In this document: piece by piece, positions 42,232-51,883 of the stretch | How the letters are laid out: the number at the start of each line of letters is the position of its first letter | Position numbering within the stretch: position 1 is the stretch's first letter | Assembly: GCF_000718015.1 (NCBI RefSeq) | Contig: NZ_JODY01000008.1 | Location: 163,543 to 227,542 of the forward strand | Direction of reading: 5' to 3' | DNA from: Streptomyces catenulae | Lineage (GTDB): Bacteria; Actinomycetota; Actinomycetes; Streptomycetales; Streptomycetaceae | Length of the DNA: 64,000 nucleotides | The notes under the pieces: model-generated | What the model was told of the DNA's origin: nothing | Databases searched by the model: none | Seen by the model: the letters and a program-made list of their open reading frames with translations, nothing else | Program-made: the position numbers and the translations under genes

Positions 42232-43575
42232 TCACCGCACCTCGATGAAGTCCGCCCCGTCCCGTGCCGGGCGCTCCCGCGGCGGGGCCGCCGGGCGGCC
42301 GATGGCGACCGCGCCCATCGGGTCCCAGTCGTCGGGCAGTTCCAGCACCTCGCGGACCACGTCGCGGCAGAACATCGTCGAGGACACCCAGGCCGAACCG
42401 AGCCGCTCCCCGGCCAGGGCGACCAGGAAGTTCTGGATACCGGCGCCGCCCGCGACCACGAACATCTCCCGCTCCGCCGCCGCCCGCCGCGCGTCCGGGT
42501 AGTCGTGCGCACCGTCCGCCACCAGGCACGGCACGGCCAGGTACGGCGCGTTGCGCAGGACGTCGCCGCGGCGCAGCCGACGGGCGACGGACTCCGCGGA
42601 GAAACCGTCGGCCCGCAGATCCGCGGCCCAGGCGTCCCGCATCGCGTCCAGCAGCCGGGTCCGGGACTCCGGCGACTCCAGCAGCACGAACCGCCACGGC
42701 GTGGTGTGGTGCGGCGCCGGTGCGGTCAGCGCCGCCGCGACCGCCCGGCGCACCGCGCCGCCGTCCACCGGCGCGTCGGTGAACTCCCGCACCGTGCGGC
42801 GCAGCGTCATCGCCTCCCGCACCGCCTCGGAGGTGCCGAGCCGGAACATGTCGCCGTCGCCGGTGCGCACCAGCGCCGCCGCGCCCACGTCGTCCGCGTC
42901 GTCCGGCCCGGTGACGACGTGCGGCAGCCCGCGCACCACCGCGACCGGCAGCGCCGCCGCCTTGCCCTTGACCAGGTCGCCCGCGGCGGTCAGCTCGTCG
43001 GCGGTGGCCACCACCGTCGCGCTGAGCGGATTGCCGTACGCGTCGGTGCCGCCGCGCAGATCGTCCAGGACGCGGACGCCCGCGGCGCCGATCGCCACAT
43101 CCGTCAGCCCCGACCGCCACGGCCGCCCGAAGGTGTCGCTGATGACGACGCCGACGTCGACGCCGAGCGTGGTACGCAGCCCGGCGCGGAGCGCGCGGGC
43201 CGAGGCGTCCGGGTCCTCGGGGAGCAACAGCACGGTCCCGTAAGGGGTGTTGGAGGCGTCAACACCGGCGGCGGCCATGACCAGACCCTGCCGGTTCTGG
43301 ACGATGCGCAGCGTGCCGCGGCGCGCCACCACCCGGACCGTCTCCCGGTCGATGGCCTCCTCCCGGTCGGTGGCCTCGATGATCCGGCCCTCGGCCTTGC
43401 TGACGATCTTCGAGGTGACGAGCAGGACGTCGCCGTCGGCGAGCCCGGGCAGCCCCTCGGCGGTCGCGGCGTCCGCGATGAGCTTCACCAGATCGTCGCC
43501 GGTACGCACCTCGGGGATGCCGGGCAGCGCCCAGACGCGGTAGCCCGGAGCGGTGGCCGCGGTGTCGGCGCTCAT
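42232..43575 (-). CDS. fbiB: Coenzyme F420 gamma-glutamyl ligase / dehydro-F420-0 reductase
   Basis: Bifunctional enzyme completing coenzyme F420: the CofE domain (residues ~10-245: [60 protein letters not shown]) adds glutamates. The C-terminal FMN nitroreductase-like domain ([45 protein letters not shown]) reduces the PEP-derived precursor. Length 447 matches actinobacterial FbiB. ATG 43575 overlaps the fbiA stop as ATGA. The frame is open far upstream, but that is a shadow of fbiA. Confidence 0.94.
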   Translation of the reverse strand: MSADTAATAPGYRVWALPGIPEVRTGDDLVKLIADAATAEGLPGLADGDVLLVTSKIVSKAEGRIIEATDREEAIDRETVRVVARRGTLRIVQNRQGLVMAAAGVDASNTPYGTVLLLPEDPDASARALRAGLRTTLGVDVGVVISDTFGRPWRSGLTDVAIGAAGVRVLDDLRGGTDAYGNPLSATVVATADELTAAGDLVKGKAAALPVAVVRGLPHVVTGPDDADDVGAAALVRTGDGDMFRLGTSEAVREAMTLRRTVREFTDAPVDGGAVRRAVAAALTAPAPHHTTPWRFVLLESPESRTRLLDAMRDAWAADLRADGFSAESVARRLRRGDVLRNAPYLAVPCLVADGAHDYPDARRAAAEREMFVVAGGAGIQNFLVALAGERLGSAWVSSTMFCRDVVREVLELPDDWDPMGAVAIGRPAAPPRERPARDGADFIEVR

Positions 43576-44558
43576 GCCCGTACCTCCTCGGCCAGCGTCA
43601 GCGCCGCGCGGGCCATGGCGGCCGTCGCGTCGAGGTCCGTCATCATCAGCGGCACCGCCCGGCAGCGGATCCCGGCCGCCTCGACATCGGCGACCGCCGC
43701 GGCGTCCACCTCGTCGACCAGCCAGCCGTCCAGCAGCCCGGCCGGGGCGTCGTCCGCCGCGGCGCCCTTCGCGCCGTAGTGGCGGGCGACCGCCGTGGCC
43801 GTCGCCTCGACGCCGATCGCGGCCAGCACCTTGTCGGCCATCCCGCGCACCGGCGCGCCGCCGACGAGGGGGGAGAGGCCGATCACCGGGGCGTCCGCCG
43901 CGGCGACGGCGTCCCGGATGCCGGGCACCGCGAGGATCGTGCCGACGCTCACCACCGGGTTGGACGGCGGGAGGAGGATGACGTCCGCCGCGGCGATCGC
44001 CGCCAGCACACCGGGTGCCGGGGCGGACTGCTCGGCGCCGACCGGCACCACCGCGAGGGCGTCCACCGAGGCGCGCATCCGCACCCAGTACTCCTGGAAG
44101 TGGATCGCCCGCCGCTCCCCGTCCTCCTCGACGGCGACATGCGTCTCGACGCGGTCGTCGGTCATCGGCAGCAGCCGGACGCCGGGCTTCCAGCGGTCGC
44201 AGAGCGCCTCGGTGACGGCGCTGAGCGGATATCCGGCGCCCAGCATCTGGGTCCGGACGAGGTGGGTGGCGACGTCCCGGTCGCCCAGCCCGAACCAGTC
44301 GGGCCCCACGCCGTACGCCGCCAACTCCTCCTTCACCCGGAAGGATTCGTCGTCGCGGCCCCAGCCCTTCTCCTCGTCGATGCCGCCGCCGAGGGTGTAC
44401 ATCACGGTGTCGAGGTCGGGACAGACCTTGAGCCCGAAGAGATGGATGTCGTCGCCGGTGTTGCCGATGACGGTGATCTCCGCCTCGGGCCGTGCTGCCT
44501 TCAGTCCCCGCAGGAAGCGGGCGCCGCCGATACCGCCGGCCAGAACCACAATGCGCAT
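43572..44558 (-). CDS. fbiA: 2-phospho-L-lactate / phosphoenolpyruvyl transferase of F420 synthesis
   Basis: CofD/FbiA transfers the lactyl- or enolpyruvyl-phosphate unit to Fo. The 328-residue product begins [20 protein letters not shown] and has [59 protein letters not shown] and [19 protein letters not shown]. The ATG lies six bases after CAGACT on the minus strand and has no ribosome site, so it may be leaderless. Coupled to fbiB. Confidence 0.95.
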   Translation of the reverse strand: MRIVVLAGGIGGARFLRGLKAARPEAEITVIGNTGDDIHLFGLKVCPDLDTVMYTLGGGIDEEKGWGRDDESFRVKEELAAYGVGPDWFGLGDRDVATHLVRTQMLGAGYPLSAVTEALCDRWKPGVRLLPMTDDRVETHVAVEEDGERRAIHFQEYWVRMRASVDALAVVPVGAEQSAPAPGVLAAIAAADVILLPPSNPVVSVGTILAVPGIRDAVAAADAPVIGLSPLVGGAPVRGMADKVLAAIGVEATATAVARHYGAKGAAADDAPAGLLDGWLVDEVDAAAVADVEAAGIRCRAVPLMMTDLDATAAMARAALTLAEEVRA

Positions 44559-44612
44559 GCCCCCAGTCTGGCAGCCGCGGGGCGGCGGCAGGTGGCCGCC
44601 GTCGACGCCCCG

Positions 44613-45122
44613 TCAGCGCGCGGCGGCCTCGGCGGCGACGGCGTGCTGCGAGGGGTGCATCGGCATCTCGGTGAGCCCGGGGAAGTAGATGTGCAGGCTG
44701 ACCGCGGGCGTCAGCGCGTCGTTGACCACCTCGTGGACGTATCCGGGGGCGAAGACCCGCTGCGCGCCGGGGCGCAGCGCATGCCGCACCTCGCCGCCGC
44801 CGGACGTCGCGTGCTCCGTCAACTCCCCTTCCAGCACGGTCAGTACGCCGGAGGACCGCCCGTGGTCGTGGCGGCCGCTGCCCTGCCCCGGCAGCCAGCT
44901 CAGCAGCCACACCTCGTACCCGGCGGACGGGACCGAGCGCAGCCGGTGGTACCAGCGGGTGGTGGCGTCGTAGCGGACCAGCGGTGCCCAGGAGGCGCGG
45001 TCGGCGGCGAGGGAGCGGGCCAGCCCGGCGAAACCGGCGACGGTGGAGGGGTGCGCGGGGACGGGCGGCAGGAGGTGGGCGACGGAGAGCAGGTCACCGG
45101 CGATCTGGACATCGCTGTTCAT
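44613..45122 (-). CDS. Cysteine dioxygenase family protein
   Basis: Cupin iron enzyme oxidising L-cysteine to cysteine sulphinate. The 169-residue product has the metal motif in [23 protein letters not shown] (two His and the downstream Glu/Cys region) and the second His in [17 protein letters not shown] lies 11 bases before ATG 45122. A 28-codon cysteine-rich short ORF sits 147 bp upstream on the same strand behind a TTGACA element, which strongly suggests cysteine-dependent attenuation of this gene. Confidence 0.9.
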   Translation of the reverse strand: MNSDVQIAGDLLSVAHLLPPVPAHPSTVAGFAGLARSLAADRASWAPLVRYDATTRWYHRLRSVPSAGYEVWLLSWLPGQGSGRHDHGRSSGVLTVLEGELTEHATSGGGEVRHALRPGAQRVFAPGYVHEVVNDALTPAVSLHIYFPGLTEMPMHPSQHAVAAEAAAR

Positions 45123-45269
45123 GTGCTTCGGATTCCTCGAAGGACGAGCGGGATGACGCGAACGGGGTGCGACGGCGCGCGGTGGTCTCCCGGTGGGGGC
45201 ACCGTGCGGGCGCGTGGAGCGGGGGCGCTGCGGGGGTGGTGCGGCGGAGAGGGCTGGAGCTCAGTGGCT

Positions 45270-45356
45270 TCAACAGCTGGAACAGCGACAGCGAGCGTGC
45301 GCAGCGCGCAGCGACCCGTGGCAACGGGTCGTGCGGGGTGCGGAGGTCGCTGGCAT
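45270..45356 (-). CDS. Short cysteine-rich leader peptide upstream of cysteine dioxygenase
   Basis: A 28-codon ORF, ATG 45356 to TGA 45270, with a Cys at codon 12 and a terminal Cys-Arg-Cys-Ser-Ser-Cys. The last three Cys codons are TGT, rare in this GC-rich genome, and the final one abuts the stop. The ATG lies seven bases after a possible -10 (45364-45369), which is 17 bases from TTGACA (45387-45392), so it may be leaderless. Established parallel: leaderless polycysteine ORFs act as cysteine attenuators in mycobacteria. Here the downstream gene destroys cysteine rather than making it, so the sign of control may differ. Confidence 0.65.
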   Translation of the reverse strand: MPATSAPRTTRCHGSLRAAHARCRCSSC

Positions 45357-45363
45357 GCGACCT

Positions 45364-45392
45364 AGGAGAACGGTTCGCGTCCGCGATGTCAA
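45364..45392 (-). promoter_or_regulatory. Promoter of the cysteine leader / dioxygenase unit
   Basis: TTGACA (plus-strand TGTCAA, 45387-45392) is a consensus -35. Seventeen bases on, TCTCCT (45364-45369) is a weak -10, placing the start point at or next to the leader ATG. Confidence 0.5.
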
Positions 45393-45712
45393 CCGGACGC
45401 CTGCCGCGCCGGTGGGGCTTCACCCCATCCGGTCGCACCGTCCGGCGAAAGGTTTGTCCCCCGTCCGGCGGGAGAAGGGGCCCGGCAGCCGCGCCCGCGT
45501 ACGCCGTCGCGGTCCGTGGACCGCGCTGTGATCTCTCCCGCTCCGACGCGCGAGGTGCAACGGCGGTGCGGTCGGTCACGTCCCTGTGGGTAATGGGGGC
45601 GTACCTCAGGAGTGCGCCCCCAGGGAAGTGTCCGAGTTTTTCAGTATTTGAACACTTTCCGTGTACGTTTGGTTCGGCAGGGTGAATAAGGGGCGCAATA
45701 GCAGATCTTGGC

Positions 45713-45742
45713 TTGACTGGCCCGGATCCCCGCACTTGTAAT
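45713..45742 (+). promoter_or_regulatory. whiB promoter, HrdB type
   Basis: TTGACT (45713-45718), an 18-bp spacer and TGTAAT (45737-45742) form a good vegetative promoter, giving a leader of about 65 nt before whiB. The AT-rich stretch 45625-45690 just upstream is a likely site for developmental regulators. Confidence 0.65.
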
Positions 45743-45813
45743 TTCACTCGTGTCGTTCGGCCGTCATCGATCACGGTCGCATCACGGGGACGTCAAGCAG
45801 ACGAGGGGCGCAC

Positions 45814-46077
45814 ATGACCGAGCTGTTCGAAGAATTGCTGGTCGAAGAGGCGGAAGAGGAGCTCGGCTGGCAGGAGCGCGCACTGTGCGCGCAGACCGAC
45901 CCCGAGTCCTTCTTCCCGGAGAAAGGCGGCTCCACCCGCGAGGCCAAGAAGGTCTGCCTCGCCTGTGAAGTCCGCTCCGAGTGCCTCGAATACGCCCTCG
46001 CCAACGACGAACGCTTCGGAATCTGGGGCGGTCTGTCGGAGCGCGAGCGGCGTCGGCTGAAGAAGGCCGCCGTCTGA
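45814..46077 (+). CDS. whiB: Sporulation regulator WhiB
   Basis: Iron-sulphur transcription factor that with WhiA triggers sporulation septation. The 87-residue product carries the four cluster ligands C25, C48, C51 and C57, the GIWGG turn at 69-73 and the basic C-terminus RERRRLKKAAV for DNA contact. The sequence matches my recollection of S. coelicolor WhiB nearly throughout. GAGGGG at 45803-45808 precedes ATG 45814. It has its own promoter (45713-45742) and a long AT-rich upstream region. Confidence 0.97.
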   Translation: MTELFEELLVEEAEEELGWQERALCAQTDPESFFPEKGGSTREAKKVCLACEVRSECLEYALANDERFGIWGGLSERERRRLKKAAV

Positions 46078-46450
46078 AGGCGGCGCGGAAGTCCGCCGGA
46101 CGGACGGTGCGCGGCCCCGCGGGCCCCGCGGCCGTACCCCGCCAACTCCCCATATCCCCCTATAGCGAACCCACCGCCTCCAGCGCACTCCACGCCGGGG
46201 GCGGTCCGCTGCGTGAGGAGCCGGTGGGCGCGGGCGGGTGAACCATTAGTGTGGGGCTCCGTCCGAGACGTGCCGCCGACCCCGGGTGGGCGCGCGCGTC
46301 CCTGGGGGGTGTCGTCAACGTCCCGTCCGCCACGCGACGCCCGGCGGTGACGCTTCCCCTGGTAGTCCGTCGCAGTGTCTTCCGGGGGCGCCGGTCCGCG
46401 CGGCTTCGCCGCCGGACCCGAACTCCCGGGTCCGGAGGGCCCGTACCTCG
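46078..46450. promoter_or_regulatory. whiB to GT2 intergenic region
   Basis: A 373-bp gap with no supported gene. TAGTGT (46248-46253) is a possible -10 for the downstream gene and would leave a ~190-nt leader. GC-rich dyads around 46105-46135 may terminate whiB. Confidence 0.35.
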
Positions 46451-49400
46451 ATGTCCGTGCACAGCCAGTCGGCGGCCCAGACCGCCACAGATCCCGCAGG
46501 CACCCCAGAGTTCCCACGGCATGTCGTCACCGCCGTGATCGTCTCCCACGACGGTGCCCGCTGGCTGCCCGACGCGCTCGCCGGTCTGCAGGGCCAGGAA
46601 CGCCCGGTGCAGAACGTCATCGGCGCCGACACCGGCAGCGCGGACGACTCCGCCCAACTCCTCGGCGCCGCCCTCGGCGACGAGCGGGTGCTGCACCTCG
46701 CCCGCCGCTCCGGCTTCGGCACCGCCGTCGACGAGGCCGTCCGCACCGCCCCCCGGCTCACCCCCGACGACCTGCCGTACCTGCGGCGCCCCAGTGGCTG
46801 GGACCCCGTCAGCCGCACCTGGCGCGACGACGCGTACGACATGCCGGAGCTGCCGCACGGCGAACCGGTCCAGTGGCTCTGGCTGCTGCACGACGACTGT
46901 GCGCCCGAGCCGACCGCCCTCGCCGAACTGCTCCGCGTCGCCGACGCCAGCCCCTCGGCCGCCGTCATCGGCCCCAAGCTGCGCAGCTGGTACGACCGTC
47001 GGCAACTGCTGGAGGTCGGCGTCTCCCTCGCCCGCAGCGGCCGCCGCTGGACCGGTCTGGACCGCCGCGAGCAGGACCAGGGCCAGCACGACCAGGTCCG
47101 CCCGGTCCTCTCCGTCTCCAGCGCCGGGATGCTCATCCGCCGCGACGTCTACGAGGAGCTGGGCGGCTTCGACCGGCGGCTGCCGCTGATGCGCGACGAC
47201 GTCGACCTGTGCTGGCGCGCCCAGTCGGCGGGCCACCAGGTCCTGGTCGCCCCCGACGCGGTGCTGCGGCACGCCGAGGCCGCCGCCCGCGAGCGCCGCA
47301 CCGTCGACTGCGTCGGCCGCAACGTCGCCAGCCCGCACCGCGTCGACAAGGCCGGTGCCGTCTACACCCTGCTCGCCAACACCCGCGGCGCGCTGCTCCC
47401 GTACGTCCTGATCCGGCTGGTCCTCGGCACCGTGCTGCGGGTCCTGGCCTACCTCGTCGGCAAGGTGCCGGGGCAGGCGCTCGACGAACTCGCCGGACTC
47501 TTCGGCACCCTGCTGCGGCCCGGCCGGATCCTCGCCGCCCGCAAGCGCAGAGGCCGACCCGCCACCGAGGCGTCCGAACTCCGGCCGCTGTTCCCGCCGC
47601 CGGGCGCCACCGTCCGCGTCACCGTCGAGCAGATCGCGGGCAACCTCACCGGACGGGCCGCGCCCGACGTGGCCTCGTCCGGGCGGCACGGCGCGGTGGA
47701 GTCCGGGCCGGGCGGGGACGACGCCGACTTCCTCGACGTCGAACAGTTCGCCCGGCTCAAGCGGATCGCCCGCCGCCCGGCGCCGGTCCTCTTCGCGGTG
47801 CTGCTGCTGGTCTCGCTGATCGCCTGCCGCGATCTGCTCGGCTCCGGTTCGCTGACCGGCGGCGCGCTGCTGCCCGCGCCCGCGCACGTCTCCGAGCTGT
47901 GGGCGTCGTACCTCGACAGCTGGCACCAGGTCGGCACCGGCTCCACCGCCGCGGCGCCGCCCTACCTCGCCGTCCTCGCGCTGCTCTCCACCCTCTTCCT
48001 GGGCAGCACCGGCTTCACCCTCACCCTGCTGCTGGTCTGCTCCGTCCCGCTGGCCGGACTCTCCGCCTACTTCGCCTCCCGCCCGCTGGTCGCCTCCCGG
48101 CTGCTGCGCGCCTGGGGCAGCGTCGTCTACGCGTTCCTGCCCGCGGCGACCGGCGCCCTGGCCGGGGGCCGTCTGGGCACCGCGGTGCTGGCGATCACCC
48201 TCCCGGCGATGGCCCGCGCGGCCGTCGCGGCGGGCGGGCTGCGGCTGGCGCCGGGCACCCGCCCGAGCTGGCGCGCCACCTGGGCGCTGGCGCTGCTGAC
48301 CGCCTTCACCATGGCGTTCACCCCGGTCGTCTGGCCGCTCGTGGTGGCGCTCGGCCTGGCGCTGCTGGTGCTGCGCGCCCTGGACGGCAACCGCGCGCTG
48401 CTCACCGGGTACGCGCTGCGGTTCGTGGCCGTGGCGCTGGCGCCGCTGGTCGTCCTCGCCCCCTGGTCGCTCTCGCTCCTCGCGCACCCCGCGAACTTCT
48501 TCCGCGAGGCCGGTCTGGCGTACGGCACCGGCTCCGCGTCCGCCTTCGACCTGCTCTCGATCAGCCCCGGCGGCCCGAAGACCGCGGGCGGTCTGCTGCT
48601 GCTCGGCATCGTCCTGGCCGCGCTCGGCGCCGCCCTGCGCGACACCCGGCAGCGCACCATCCGCCTCGCCTGGGCGGTCGCCTTCGCCGCGCTGCTCCTC
48701 GCCGCCCTCGGCAACGGCCACGGCTGGACCGGCCCGCTGATGCTGGTCTACGGCCTGGCGCTGCTGACCGCCGCCGCCGTCGGCGCGGAGGGCATCCGCA
48801 CCCGCATGATCGCCCTTGGCTTCGGCTGGAAGCAGCCGGTGGCCGTGCTGATCGCGCTGGCCTCCGCGCTCGCGCCGCTCTACGCCGCCGTCACCTGGAT
48901 GATCACCGGCGCCGCCGGACCGCTGGAGCGCCGCGACCCGGTGCAGGTCCCGGCGTTCGTCGCCGAGGAGTCGTCCACCGCCGACCGGGCCCGCACGCTG
49001 GTGCTCGACGGCGGCGACGGCCACGTCGGCTACACCCTGGTCCGCGGCTCCGGCGCCGTCCTCGGCGACGCCGACCTGGCCCGCGAGGCCGGGGACGACC
49101 GGCGGCTGGGCACCATCGTCGCCAATCTCGTCGCCGGTTCCGGCGCCGACCAGACCAGCCAGCTCGGCGGCTACGCCGTCCGCTACGTCCTCGTCCGCGA
49201 CGGCGCCCCGCGCGAGATGGGCCGGGTCCTGGACGCGACGCCGGGCCTGACCCGGCTCAGCCAGGACGACGGCAGCGCCCTGTGGCGCGTCGACCGGCGG
49301 GTCTCGCGGGCGTCGATCGTGGCGGGCGACGCCACCGACGGCACCCACGCCGGGGACACCGCCGCGCCCGTCGCGGTGGCCGCCGGTCCCGTCGAGGTGC

Positions 49401-50311
49401 ACACGCGGGTGCCCGCCGGGGCCGAGGGCCGGGTGCTGCGGATCGCGGACGCGGCGGACGCGGGCTGGCAGGCCACGCTGGACGGCAAGCCGCTCAAGCC
49501 GGTCACCGTCGACGGCTGGGCGCAGGGCTTCGCCCTCCCGGCCGGTGCCGGTCGCCTCGACCTCACCCACGAGAACCCGCTCGGCCACACCCTGTGGACG
49601 GCCGCCCAGGGCCTGCTCGCCGTCGTCCTGGTGGTTCTGGCGCTGCCGGGCCGCCGCCGGGAGATCGACGACGACCTGCCCGAGGAGGCCGACGTCGAGG
49701 CGCAGGCCGCGGCCGCGACCGGCGACGGCCGCCGCGCCCGCCGGCTGCGCGCCGCCGCCCGGGCCGAGGAGTCCGCCGACACGCCGGAGCCCGCCGCCCC
49801 GGACGCCGCGACCCCCGACCCCGGCCGGGAACCGGCGGCACCCCTGTACGACCCGGCCGCCCACGACCCGTACGCCGCGGTACCCCAGCAGCAGTACGAC
49901 CCGTGGGGCACCACCCCGCACCAGCCCGGCGACCCGTCGGCCGTGCCGCAGCAGTACGGGCACGACGGTGGCGACCCGACGGCGGTGCCGCAGCAGTACG
50001 GGCACGACGGTGGCGACCCCTCGGCCGTGCCGCAGCAGTACGGGCACGACGCCGGTGACATCGCGCAGAACCCGTACGGGTACGGGCAGCCCGACCCCTA
50101 CCAGCAGTCCGGTGGCTACCCGGCCGACCCGTACGGGGCCGGTGTCCCGCAGCCGGGCGGCTACGACCCGTACGCCTACGGACAGCAGCCCTACCCGGGG
50201 CAGCAGCCCTACGACGGGCAGCAGATCCCGGCCCAGCAGCCCTACGACGACGGCACGACGTACCCCGGCCCGCCCGCCGGACCGCGCCGTGACGGGAGCG
50301 AGCAGCAGTGA
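46451..50311 (+). CDS. Giant multi-pass glycosyltransferase family 2 protein
   Basis: A 1286-residue membrane protein. GT2 domain at ~20-330 (VTAVIVSHDGARWLPDAL, WLLHDDCAPEPTALAEL, GMLIRRDVYEELGGFDRRLPLMRDDVDLCWRAQ). About 12 hydrophobic helices span ~315-850, then an extracytoplasmic region to ~1040 and a last helix (HTLWTAAQGLLAVVLVVLAL). A Pro/Gln/Tyr-rich cytoplasmic tail carries three 14-residue DPSAVPQQYGHDGG repeats at ~1160-1202. ATG 46451 has GGAGGG 11 bases upstream. Overlap with the DUF5719 gene shows coupling. The architecture suggests combined sugar transfer and export or lipid-linked acceptor handling; substrate unknown. Confidence 0.9.
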   Translation: MSVHSQSAAQTATDPAGTPEFPRHVVTAVIVSHDGARWLPDALAGLQGQERPVQNVIGADTGSADDSAQLLGAALGDERVLHLARRSGFGTAVDEAVRTAPRLTPDDLPYLRRPSGWDPVSRTWRDDAYDMPELPHGEPVQWLWLLHDDCAPEPTALAELLRVADASPSAAVIGPKLRSWYDRRQLLEVGVSLARSGRRWTGLDRREQDQGQHDQVRPVLSVSSAGMLIRRDVYEELGGFDRRLPLMRDDVDLCWRAQSAGHQVLVAPDAVLRHAEAAARERRTVDCVGRNVASPHRVDKAGAVYTLLANTRGALLPYVLIRLVLGTVLRVLAYLVGKVPGQALDELAGLFGTLLRPGRILAARKRRGRPATEASELRPLFPPPGATVRVTVEQIAGNLTGRAAPDVASSGRHGAVESGPGGDDADFLDVEQFARLKRIARRPAPVLFAVLLLVSLIACRDLLGSGSLTGGALLPAPAHVSELWASYLDSWHQVGTGSTAAAPPYLAVLALLSTLFLGSTGFTLTLLLVCSVPLAGLSAYFASRPLVASRLLRAWGSVVYAFLPAATGALAGGRLGTAVLAITLPAMARAAVAAGGLRLAPGTRPSWRATWALALLTAFTMAFTPVVWPLVVALGLALLVLRALDGNRALLTGYALRFVAVALAPLVVLAPWSLSLLAHPANFFREAGLAYGTGSASAFDLLSISPGGPKTAGGLLLLGIVLAALGAALRDTRQRTIRLAWAVAFAALLLAALGNGHGWTGPLMLVYGLALLTAAAVGAEGIRTRMIALGFGWKQPVAVLIALASALAPLYAAVTWMITGAAGPLERRDPVQVPAFVAEESSTADRARTLVLDGGDGHVGYTLVRGSGAVLGDADLAREAGDDRRLGTIVANLVAGSGADQTSQLGGYAVRYVLVRDGAPREMGRVLDATPGLTRLSQDDGSALWRVDRRVSRASIVAGDATDGTHAGDTAAPVAVAAGPVEVHTRVPAGAEGRVLRIADAADAGWQATLDGKPLKPVTVDGWAQGFALPAGAGRLDLTHENPLGHTLWTAAQGLLAVVLVVLALPGRRREIDDDLPEEADVEAQAAAATGDGRRARRLRAAARAEESADTPEPAAPDAATPDPGREPAAPLYDPAAHDPYAAVPQQQYDPWGTTPHQPGDPSAVPQQYGHDGGDPTAVPQQYGHDGGDPSAVPQQYGHDAGDIAQNPYGYGQPDPYQQSGGYPADPYGAGVPQPGGYDPYAYGQQPYPGQQPYDGQQIPAQQPYDDGTTYPGPPAGPRRDGSEQQ
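49931..50056 (+). repeat. Three 42-bp coding repeats in the GT2 tail
   Basis: Copies at 49931-49972, 49973-50014 and 50015-50056 each encode D-P-(S/T)-A-V-P-Q-Q-Y-G-H-D-(G/A)-G. In frame, so the copy number can change without breaking the protein. Confidence 0.9.
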
Positions 50312-51855
50312 AGCGCACGATGATGACCCTGACCGCCGCGGCGGTCGCGCTCGCCGCGGCCACCGGCGTCGCCGCCGTCGCCGCCCCCGGGGGCGCCCCG
50401 CAGGCGGCGCCCGGCGCGGCCCGTAAGCCGGTCGAGCGCTCCGCGCTGCTCTGCCCGACCCCGACCTCCTCGGAGGTCGGCGAGACCACCTACACCGCCT
50501 TCGCGCCCAAGGGCGCCACCGGCAAGGGCACCGCAGCCCTCCAGGCCGCCGGAACGGTCCAGCAGGACACCGGAGGCAAGGGCGGCAAGGGGAAGGGCAA
50601 GGGGGACAAGGGCGACGACGGCGGCGGGCAGCAGACCGTGCCGCCGCACGACACCAAGCCCGTCGCCCCGCTCACATCCGCGGGCACCCCCGTCACCGCC
50701 ACCACCAACCGCTCCGACGCGCCCGCGCTGACCGGCGAGGCCGACGGCGCGTTCGCCCCCGGCTGGACCGTCCAGCAGACCACCACGGTCGCCGCGGGCG
50801 CCGGGCGCGGGCTGCTCGGCCTGAGCTGCGTGGCGCCCGACACCACCTTCTGGTTCCCGGGCGTCGGCACCGGCAAGGACCGGCAGGACTACGTCCACCT
50901 CACCAACCCCGACGCCACCCAGGCCGTCGTCGATCTCGAACTGCGCGGCAAGGACGGCGCGCTGAGCGGCGACGCGGGCGAGAACATCGCCGTCCCGCCG
51001 CACACCACCGTCCCGGTGCTGCTCTCCACCCTCACCACCTCCCCGCAGCCCGACGCGGCGCTGCACGTCACCGCCCGCGAGGGCCGGGTCGGCGCCTCCG
51101 TCCAGGCCACCGACACCCACAAGGGCGGCGACTGGCTCCCGGCCGCCGCCGACCCGGCGCCCGGCGCGGTCCTCCCCGGCATCCCCGCCGACGCCACCGC
51201 CGTCCGGCTGGTCGTCCTCGCGACGGGCGACACCGACGCCGACCTGAAGGTCCAGCTGGCCACCCCGACCGGCTCGATCACCCCGGCCGGACTGGAGACG
51301 CTGCACGTCAAGAGCGGGATGACGACGGCGGTCGACCTCAAGCCGCAGGGCGAGGCGGGCTCGCTGGTGCTCTCGCCCGCCGACAGCGGCTCCCGCGCCC
51401 CGATCGTCGCGGCGCTCCAGGTGGTCCGCGGCAAGGGCGCCGACCAGGAGATGGCGTTCATCCCCGCGACCCGCCCCGTCGAGCAGCGCGCCACCGCCGC
51501 CGACAACCGCGCCAAGGGCGCCACGCTGTCGCTGGTCGCCCCCGAGAAGGGCAAGGACGCCAAGGTCACCGTCACCGCCTCGGCGGGCAGCGGGGGCGGC
51601 AGCCCGGTCAGCAAGACGTACACGGTCAAGGGCGGCACCACCCTCGCCGTCGACCCGCCGCGCCCGCAGGGCCTCAAGGGCAACTACGCGCTGACGGTGG
51701 AACCGGCCCCCGGCAGCGGCCCCGTCCACGCGGCCCGCATGCTGGCCCAGCCGCAGGGCGGCGTCCCCGCCTTCACCGTCCAGACGCTGCCGGACGACCG
51801 CGGCACGGTGGTCGTCCCGACGGCCGGTCAGGACCTCTCGCTGCTGACGGACTGA
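50308..51855 (+). CDS. DUF5719 family secreted protein
   Basis: A 515-residue exported protein: short basic start, hydrophobic segment (LTAAAVALAAATGVAAVAA), Gly/Lys-rich linker around residues 90-112 (GGKGGKGKGKGDKGDDGGG), then a large beta-rich region with two cysteines (ALLCPTP, LSCVAPDTTFWFPG). It starts with GTG on the GT2 stop (GTGA). Consistently paired with the giant GT2 in Streptomyces as far as I recall, so it may be its extracytoplasmic partner. No catalytic motif is evident. Confidence 0.87.
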   Translation: MKRTMMTLTAAAVALAAATGVAAVAAPGGAPQAAPGAARKPVERSALLCPTPTSSEVGETTYTAFAPKGATGKGTAALQAAGTVQQDTGGKGGKGKGKGDKGDDGGGQQTVPPHDTKPVAPLTSAGTPVTATTNRSDAPALTGEADGAFAPGWTVQQTTTVAAGAGRGLLGLSCVAPDTTFWFPGVGTGKDRQDYVHLTNPDATQAVVDLELRGKDGALSGDAGENIAVPPHTTVPVLLSTLTTSPQPDAALHVTAREGRVGASVQATDTHKGGDWLPAAADPAPGAVLPGIPADATAVRLVVLATGDTDADLKVQLATPTGSITPAGLETLHVKSGMTTAVDLKPQGEAGSLVLSPADSGSRAPIVAALQVVRGKGADQEMAFIPATRPVEQRATAADNRAKGATLSLVAPEKGKDAKVTVTASAGSGGGSPVSKTYTVKGGTTLAVDPPRPQGLKGNYALTVEPAPGSGPVHAARMLAQPQGGVPAFTVQTLPDDRGTVVVPTAGQDLSLLTD

Positions 51856-51883
51856 GGGACCGGGCCGGTGGGCCCGCGCGCGG

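Noticed and set aside
43576..44910. Upstream extension of the fbiB frame to 892 codons
   Set aside because: Overlaps fbiA entirely; ATG 43575 matches the FbiB N-terminus and gives an ATGA overlap.
46160..50047. A 1295-codon open frame on the minus strand
   Set aside because: Mirror frame of the giant GT2 gene produced by GC-rich third positions; Gly/Arg/Ala-rich translation with no domain, signal or ribosome site.
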